Assembly: GCA_018968785.1 (NCBI GenBank)
Contig: JAGWZN010000050.1
Coordinates: 1-6,406, forward strand
Reading direction: 5' to 3'
Source: Patescibacteria group bacterium
GTDB taxonomy: Bacteria; Patescibacteriota; UBA1384; CAILIB01
DNA: 6,406 bases
A program made the position numbers and the translations under genes. Below the pieces are notes generated by a model. That model did no database searches and was not told where the DNA came from. It saw nothing but the letters and a program-made list of their open reading frames with translations. Positions 1-6,406 of this stretch are shown piece by piece. Position 1 is the first letter of the stretch, and every line of letters starts with the position of its first letter.

Positions 1-2
1 TT

Positions 3-1706
3 GAGCAAAAAAAACAGCTACAAATTATCGGCATAGGAATGTTTCTAAGCATTTCTGTGGCCACATACACAAATATATTCCTACCGTTTGTTTTTCATAA
101 TTTCAAATATCAGTCACTAGGTTCTTTATCCATACTATTCTTAATAATCTCCATTGCGTATGCGATATCCGTACACCACTTATTCGATGTTAGAATTATC
201 ATTCGTCGCACGTTATTATATACTGGGTTACTGGCCACCATCTTCGCCATTTATGGCGCAGCAGTTTTCCTATTCACTCAGAGCCTGAGCCCGCTGCATA
301 CTTTTAGTGGTCACAACGATCTCGCCAATCTGGTCAGTGCCATTATTGTCGGACTAAGCTTTGATCCGATCCGGCGCTTTCTCCAGGATAAAACCGATAA
401 TTTCCTTTTCAAAAAGGACTATGACGAACAGCAGGTTCTGATTGACCTAGGCAATAAACTGAACGGCGTTCTGACCTTGGATGAAGGATTGCAAAGAGTA
501 ATGGAAAGTCTGGTTAAAACCCTTCATCTCCAGTACATTACCACCTTCGTCTTCCAGCCGGGCGAGAACGGACAGCCGTCTGTAAAACAGGTCAAACAGG
601 TTGGTAAACCAAAAGAACATGATCCGATGCTGGAAAGTCAGGATTTCATTATTCCCTATTTCAGCACGCACCTTGATCTGCTCCAGGTCGAAAACCTACG
701 GCAAGCGATTAGCAGCGAGCGTCTACAGATAGAGCGCGGCCATCTTCCTCCCAATACCGACAAGCAGTTCACAGTCGAACACGCCAAGAAAAAAGCGGTG
801 CTGGATAAACTAACCAGTCTGGAAGCCGTAACCGTCCTGCCGCTCCATCTGAACCAACAGCTATTCGGTCTGCTGCTGCTTGGCCATAAACTGGCCGGAT
901 CCGAATACTCTCAGCAGGATCTAGCACTGTTGGAGCAGGTAAACTCTTTGACGATTGCCAGCATCCAGAAGGCCCGGCTGTATGAGGGCGAGCAGATGAA
1001 AAGCGAGTTCGTGTCCATTGCCTCGCATGAGCTGCTGACGCCAATCTCCGCCATGCAAGGGTATCTCTCCATGGTACTGGATGAGCACATCGGCCATATC
1101 GATCCGCAAGCGGATGAGTACCTGCACAATGTCTACAGCTCCACCCGCCGGCTCGGTAGCCTGGTGAAGGATATTCTCATGGTCTCCCGGCTGGAGTCGG
1201 GTAAAATCAAGATCGAACCTCAGGAAGTGGAAGCCGGTAAGTTGATCGCCCAAGCGACGCAGGAGGCGCAGAAAGAGGCGGGAACCAAAGGCTTAACCGT
1301 TACGTATACTCAAAGCAGCGAGCCGCTGCCGGTAGTCTGGGGCGATCCGGGCCGTATCTCCGATATTCTAACCAATCTGCTGAATAACGCCGTCAAGTAC
1401 ACCTTGCGCGGTTCGGTGACCGTCCTCACCCGGGTGAATAACGCCGGCAGCCATCTGGTAGTGGAGATCCGCGATACCGGGGTCGGCATCAGCAAGCGCG
1501 ATCAAGAGCATCTGTTTCAAAAGTTTTATCGGGCGGAAAGCGCGGAAACCGCCAACGTGCCGGGAACCGGGCTGGGACTGTACATTGTCAAAACGATTGT
1601 GGAACGGATGGGCGGTGAAATGCGCTTTCGCAGCACGGTCGGCAAAGGCAGCGCCTTTATGTTCAGCCTACCGCTAGCCATCAACCAACATAAAGCTCCG
1701 GCATGA
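3..1706 (+). CDS. Membrane-bound GAF histidine kinase HK1, 5'-truncated by the window edge
   Basis: Sensor histidine kinase of a two-component system, acting at the cytoplasmic membrane. The frame is open from base 3, with no stop before the ATG at 39, and the residues before that Met (EQKKQ...) align with residues just before TM6 of the downstream kinase. The ATG at 39 is therefore internal, and roughly 170 N-terminal residues with about five membrane segments are missing. Numbered from that Met, I see membrane segments near 1-20, 28-46, 58-82 and 95-108, a GAF-like domain about 131-312, a HisKA H-box HELLTP with phospho-acceptor H330, an N-box NLLNNAVKYT (446-455), a G1 box DTGVGI (479-484), an F-box QKFYR and a G2 box GTGLGL (509-514). 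The HExxT pattern (E331, T334) is that of HisKA kinases that can also act as phosphatases. The gene ends in an ATGA overlap with HK2, so the two are probably co-transcribed. Its ligand is unknown. Bases 1-240 are clearly more AT-rich than the rest. Confidence 0.93.
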   Translation, partial: EQKKQLQIIGIGMFLSISVATYTNIFLPFVFHNFKYQSLGSLSILFLIISIAYAISVHHLFDVRIIIRRTLLYTGLLATIFAIYGAAVFLFTQSLSPLHTFSGHNDLANLVSAIIVGLSFDPIRRFLQDKTDNFLFKKDYDEQQVLIDLGNKLNGVLTLDEGLQRVMESLVKTLHLQYITTFVFQPGENGQPSVKQVKQVGKPKEHDPMLESQDFIIPYFSTHLDLLQVENLRQAISSERLQIERGHLPPNTDKQFTVEHAKKKAVLDKLTSLEAVTVLPLHLNQQLFGLLLLGHKLAGSEYSQQDLALLEQVNSLTIASIQKARLYEGEQMKSEFVSIASHELLTPISAMQGYLSMVLDEHIGHIDPQADEYLHNVYSSTRRLGSLVKDILMVSRLESGKIKIEPQEVEAGKLIAQATQEAQKEAGTKGLTVTYTQSSEPLPVVWGDPGRISDILTNLLNNAVKYTLRGSVTVLTRVNNAGSHLVVEIRDTGVGISKRDQEHLFQKFYRAESAETANVPGTGLGLYIVKTIVERMGGEMRFRSTVGKGSAFMFSLPLAINQHKAPA

Positions 1707-4700
1707 ACGCTCTCTTAGATTACCGGTTTATCATCATTATGTTGTTTGGCTTAGTCGACCTGGCGCTCGTCCTGATCATTCTGGTGCAGCGGCCGATCCT
1801 GAAGCTGGTACCGTCGCCCTTGCTCATCTTCACCGTCGCCATCGGTTGTCGGCTCATTTCGGACGCGTTCTTGCAAGGAGCGATGACCCTCAGCCAGAAA
1901 GCATTCTGGTTGGGCATTGACAATATCACCGGTACGGCGGCCATGACCTCCCTACTGTATTTCACTATCCTCTTCCCCCGCTTTAACCTCCGGCGACTTA
2001 GCGTGTTTGAAAAGAGCGGCCTCTGGATACTCTGGCTAATCGCTACCGCCATCACCTTTATCCCCGGCGCGACTGTCAGTCTGGCACGGGTAAATAGCGG
2101 CCAACCTGTCAGCCTAAGCCCGTGGATCCATCTGCTGAATATCTACGATGCCGTCCTAGTTATTGCCATTCTGATTGTCTTTTACCGCAGGTATCGTGTC
2201 GCCAAGGGGAGAACCCGTGAGCAGATAAAATATATCTTTTTCGGCCTCTTCTTTACCGGCGTCTCTATTTTCTTATTCAACCTGTTTTTGCCGGCGCTCG
2301 GCATTTTACAACTGAACTGGCTCAGTCCGCTGGTGGTGAATATCATCGCCTACACCATCCTGTACACCCTACTGACCCGCAATCTGTTGGATATCCGGGT
2401 GCTGATCCGGCAGAGCGTTATCTACACCGGCTTGTTGATATTCGCGCTTCTGATTTACAATGTTGAACTGCTGATCTTTAACGCCATTCCGGCTCTAGCG
2501 AGAAGCGATTTCACCTCGCTCATTGCCAGCTTCCTGGGCGCCCTCATTATCGGTGTCAGTTTCGAGCCGCTCCGGCTCTGGCTGGAGCAGATTACGAACT
2601 CCTATTTCTTCCCGCGCGAACTGGAGCGGCAGGCCTTAATTCAGCAACTCTCCCAGCAGCTCAATACGGTGGTTATTTTGAACGAATCAATGGATATGAT
2701 TCTGCAGAGCGTAGTGCGCATCCTGGGCCTGAAGCGAGCGGCCATTTACGTTTTCCAAACCGGCGATAGCGGCAAATTTGCCACTAAATCAATCAAGCAG
2801 ATCGGCTATTCCTCGCCGCATCAACTGTATGTGCCGGAGAAAGATCTGATGATTGAATACTTCCGCAAGCACACCCCCATTCTATTTATTGATAACCTGA
2901 GCCGCCAAGTAGAGCTCCGGGAGCATACGGTTGATACCAGCGCCGATATCCGGGAGCTGGCAATCAACCAGGCGACTCTGAAGCGGTTGGAGGCATTACA
3001 GGTGGAGATTGCGATACCGCTACACGTCAACCAGCAGTTGATCGGCTTGATTTTCCTGAGCGAGAAGCGGTCCGGCGAGCCGTACCATCCTCAGGACTTG
3101 GAGTTATTAAAGAGTGTCGAATCCCAGGTGGCTTCTTCCATTGAAAAAGCGGAGTTGTACGAAGGCGACCAGATGAAGAGCGAGTTCGTCTCGGTTGCTT
3201 CCCATGAGTTACTGACGCCGCTTTCGGCTATTGAGGGGTTCCTTTCTCTGATTTTGGACGAGAAACGGGGTAAAGTGGATGAGCAGGTGCTTGGCTACTT
3301 GCAAAAGGTATACACGTCGGCCAAGCGGCTTTCCGTGCTCATTAAAGACGTGCTGTCCGTTTCCAGCATCGAATCGGGCCGGCTGAAGATCGAGCCGCAG
3401 TCGCTGGATATTAACAAAATGATCCATGACGCCTTAGACCAGTTGAAGTTTGTGGCTCAGGATAAGCATCTGACCTTAACCTATCAGGAGCCGGCTGATC
3501 CGCTACCACCGGTGTACGCTGATCCGGACCGGACCATGCAGGTACTGGTTAATTTAATGAGCAACGCTATCAAATACACCCCGGAGGGTTCGGTCAGCAT
3601 TAAAACGCATCTTAACCGGGCGGGCGGTCAGGTTCAGGTTGATATCACCGATACCGGTATCGGCATGGCCAAAGAGGCGCAGTCGCATCTGTTTGAGAAG
3701 TTTTACCGGGTCGATTCCCCGCAAACTACCGGCATTATCGGAACCGGGCTCGGGCTGTATATTACCAAATCAATTATCGAACGGATGGGCGGCGCTATCT
3801 TCCTGAAAAGCAAGATCGGAACCGGCACCACCTTCAGTTTTACTCTGCCGGTTTTCACCGTGCAGAGCCCCTCCGTTGTTCCCCCCTTCCAGCCTGCCTT
3901 GTCAAACCGATAGCAAAGTTTTACCATAACTATAGACGCTTATAATGAAATAATTGTTAACTCACCCATATGGCGGCAGAAGGAACAACCATTCTCCTTG
4001 CGGAAGACGATATTATCCTAGCGGAACTGTATACCGAACGGTTAAAGCAGGAAGGATTTAACGTCATTCACGCTTCCAACGGTGAGGACGCGCTCAAGTT
4101 CGTACAGGATTACCATCCGTCCCTGATCATCCTGGACATCATGATGCCGAAGATGAACGGCCTGGATGTCCTAAAGGCGCTCAAGGAAGACGACGATACA
4201 AAAAACATTCCGGTCATTATCGTGACCGCTCTGGTACAGGAGATTGAAAAAATCAACAAAATGATGACCCAGGCCGACGCCTATATCGTGAAGTCGGAGG
4301 TGTTGCCGGGCGAGATTATTGAAGAGGTTAAAAAACGGCTTGAACAGCCGGCGGGAGAACCGTCCTAATTATAAGAGGATTTCTAAGGCGCGCTGAACGG
4401 ATTCTGGCGCCCTATATCACCCGGATTTACTTGAATCGCCGCACCCTGGCGCTGGTGGTTGGTATGCAGTTTTAGGGTTGGCACGGTATAAACCGGATGG
4501 CTGGTCGCGGCGACGGTAACCGGAGTCGGAAGGGTGGTCGAATCGCGAGTCGCCAACCAGCCATAATATAGGGTAATCGCCAACAGCAGAAACATCGCGC
4601 CCAAAACCGCCCAGTTCGCGGATCGATCGGTAAATTGGAAAGAAGGAGATTTCATAGCGGCGGTTACGACATATAATACGCGAAAGCGGAAACCTGACAA

Positions 4701-6406
4701 CTAACTTGGCCTCCTCCGCTCGATGTCACGGTTATCTGATTGATTTGAATGTACCGGTCAATACTGGTCAGTCCGGTCAGAAACTTTTTGAGATTATCAT
4801 AACTGGTGGTAAAGGAAAGGGTAAGCGTCAGCTTCTGAAGAGAAGCCGCCGTTCCGCTGGTAGCGGAAGAGGAGGCGATCAATCCGGTTCCCCCGGTAAT
4901 AGACAGCCCGGTTAACGGTATGCCCAGGTTCTTGCTCAGGCTGTCTAACTGGACCGATAGATCGTACTGATTATCGGAAGCCGGCAACAATGTTTCCGCC
5001 TCAGACTGGACCGCCTTAACGGCGTCCGCTGTTTTTTGCTGGTCTCTCGTCACCTTTGCGACCGTGCTGACCACCGGCTGATTCTCGACCTGCGTGAGCG
5101 TATTTTGCGCCATCACGAGAGATTGCAGCTCCGGCAAAATGATCACCCAAAAACCCACGATAAATATCAGGGAGAAAGTGGCAATCGTCAGGACTGGCGG
5201 CGCTATCTTGGCCATAGGGTGGTGTTCATTGGGTAGGGTAGCTGATTTTACTAAACGGCAGCACGGTCTGTAAGGTAAAGGTGACATTCCCCTTATCGGG
5301 AGTATACGTGTACGTGGTCACTTTAGTCTGAGCAAGGGCGGCGTTATCGCTCAGCGACTGGGTAAAGTTAGCAAAGCTCAGATTGGAAGGCGCCTGACCG
5401 CTCATAGTAACCGTTAAAGCGGAAGCGCCGGCCAAAGAGTAGCTCGTTAACTGCACGTCTTTGGGAATAAGCGCGGCAACCTGATCCAGCGCTACATTCC
5501 AATCAATCTCCGAGGCGGATAGCGTATTGAGCTGCTTCACCCGAGCCAATAGATCGGGGCTCGGCGCGCCGGCGGCGGAAGCACGACTCGCCTGCGCCGC
5601 TTCCTGTTGCTGCATTGCCTGTATGGCCGTGACCCGGCTGGCCATACTTTGCGCCTCACCCTGTAGGGAAAACCAGATTCCAAACACCGCCAGAAAACTC
5701 AACAAACCGGCCGCCGTAAAGAGAGTGACCATCTTACGGGTATACTGGTGTTGACGAATTGTAGCGGGCAGCAGATTAATCTGTTTCATAGGCAACATAT
5801 AAGGCGCTTCCTAACGCCCCGAAAAACCGGCGATCGCAAAATGACGGCACCGTAATGGTGGCTTTGCCAATCTGTACGGGAAGATCAACTGTCTTTTTCA
5901 AATCATCCAGGATACCGTCAATTAACGAACCGCCGCCACTCACCCGGATCTCCTTGACCTTTCCCTGTCCGACCGACCGGTTATGGTAGAACTTCAAAAC
6001 GTGATCAACCTCATCGGCAATAGAAGAGACCAGCCGCTTGATGGCGGACTGTTGTTCAGCGGCCGGTAGCACTTCCCCGGTATCTTCATCCCGAATAACG
6101 TTGCCGCCGGAGTTCACAAAACCGGTCACCCAGATGCTGCCATGCTCATAGATAGAAACGGTGCTCATGGTCGAAGTGATATCCAGCAGGAGAATTCCCT
6201 CCTTTTCATTGGCGCCCACAATGGCCCGGCCGACCGATGCCGGCTTGGCATCAATCGCCTGCAGCGACAGCTTGGCCTCCTTAAACACCGCCATATAACT
6301 TTCAATCAGCTTCTTGCCGGCCGCCACAACCATAATCTGCTGCAGCGTACCGTCCGGCAGCGGACCGAGCAGCTGGTAATCAACCTCCATATTCTCCGGC
6401 GGTTCA

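Overview
The window looks like chromosomal DNA from a small-genome, secretin-less bacterium, most likely Candidatus Saccharibacteria (TM7) or another Patescibacteria/CPR lineage. This assignment is an inference. It rests on a pilM-pilN-pilO cluster followed by a tiny membrane protein where PilP/PilQ would be expected, multi-pass membrane GAF histidine kinases, very tight gene packing, and the lack of Shine-Dalgarno-like sequence at every visible start. TGA, TAG and TAA are all used as stops, so the standard bacterial code applies, which argues against Gracilibacteria/Absconditabacteria. Other monoderm lineages such as Chloroflexota relatives are not excluded.

Left half, plus strand (1-4368): a signalling block. 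It starts with a 5'-truncated membrane histidine kinase (HK1). A complete paralogous kinase (HK2, 736 aa) follows with an ATGA stop/start overlap. After 56 bp that carry a consensus-like TATAAT box comes a receiver-only response regulator of 132 aa. HK1 and HK2 share the same architecture (membrane segments, GAF-like domain, HisKA with an HELLTP box, HATPase_c) and are about 60% identical around the phospho-acceptor helices, so they look like a tandem duplication.

Right half, minus strand (4383-6406): a type IV pilus assembly block, read right to left as pilM (truncated at the right edge), pilN, pilO and a 90-aa single-pass protein ending in an IGRQNPFSAP tail. PilM is the cytoplasmic actin-like partner that binds the INLLP tail of PilN. 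PilN and PilO are bitopic proteins that form the inner-membrane alignment scaffold. The 90-aa protein sits in the pilP position and may be a reduced PilP.

The two blocks converge with only 14 bp between stop codons. A likely intrinsic terminator for the pil operon lies inside the 3' end of the response regulator gene. There are no gene-free stretches longer than 60 bp and no RNA genes, mobile elements or CRISPR arrays that I can see. A plausible but unproven reading is that the two kinases feed the receiver-only regulator, which acts by protein-protein contact, possibly on the neighbouring pilus machine.
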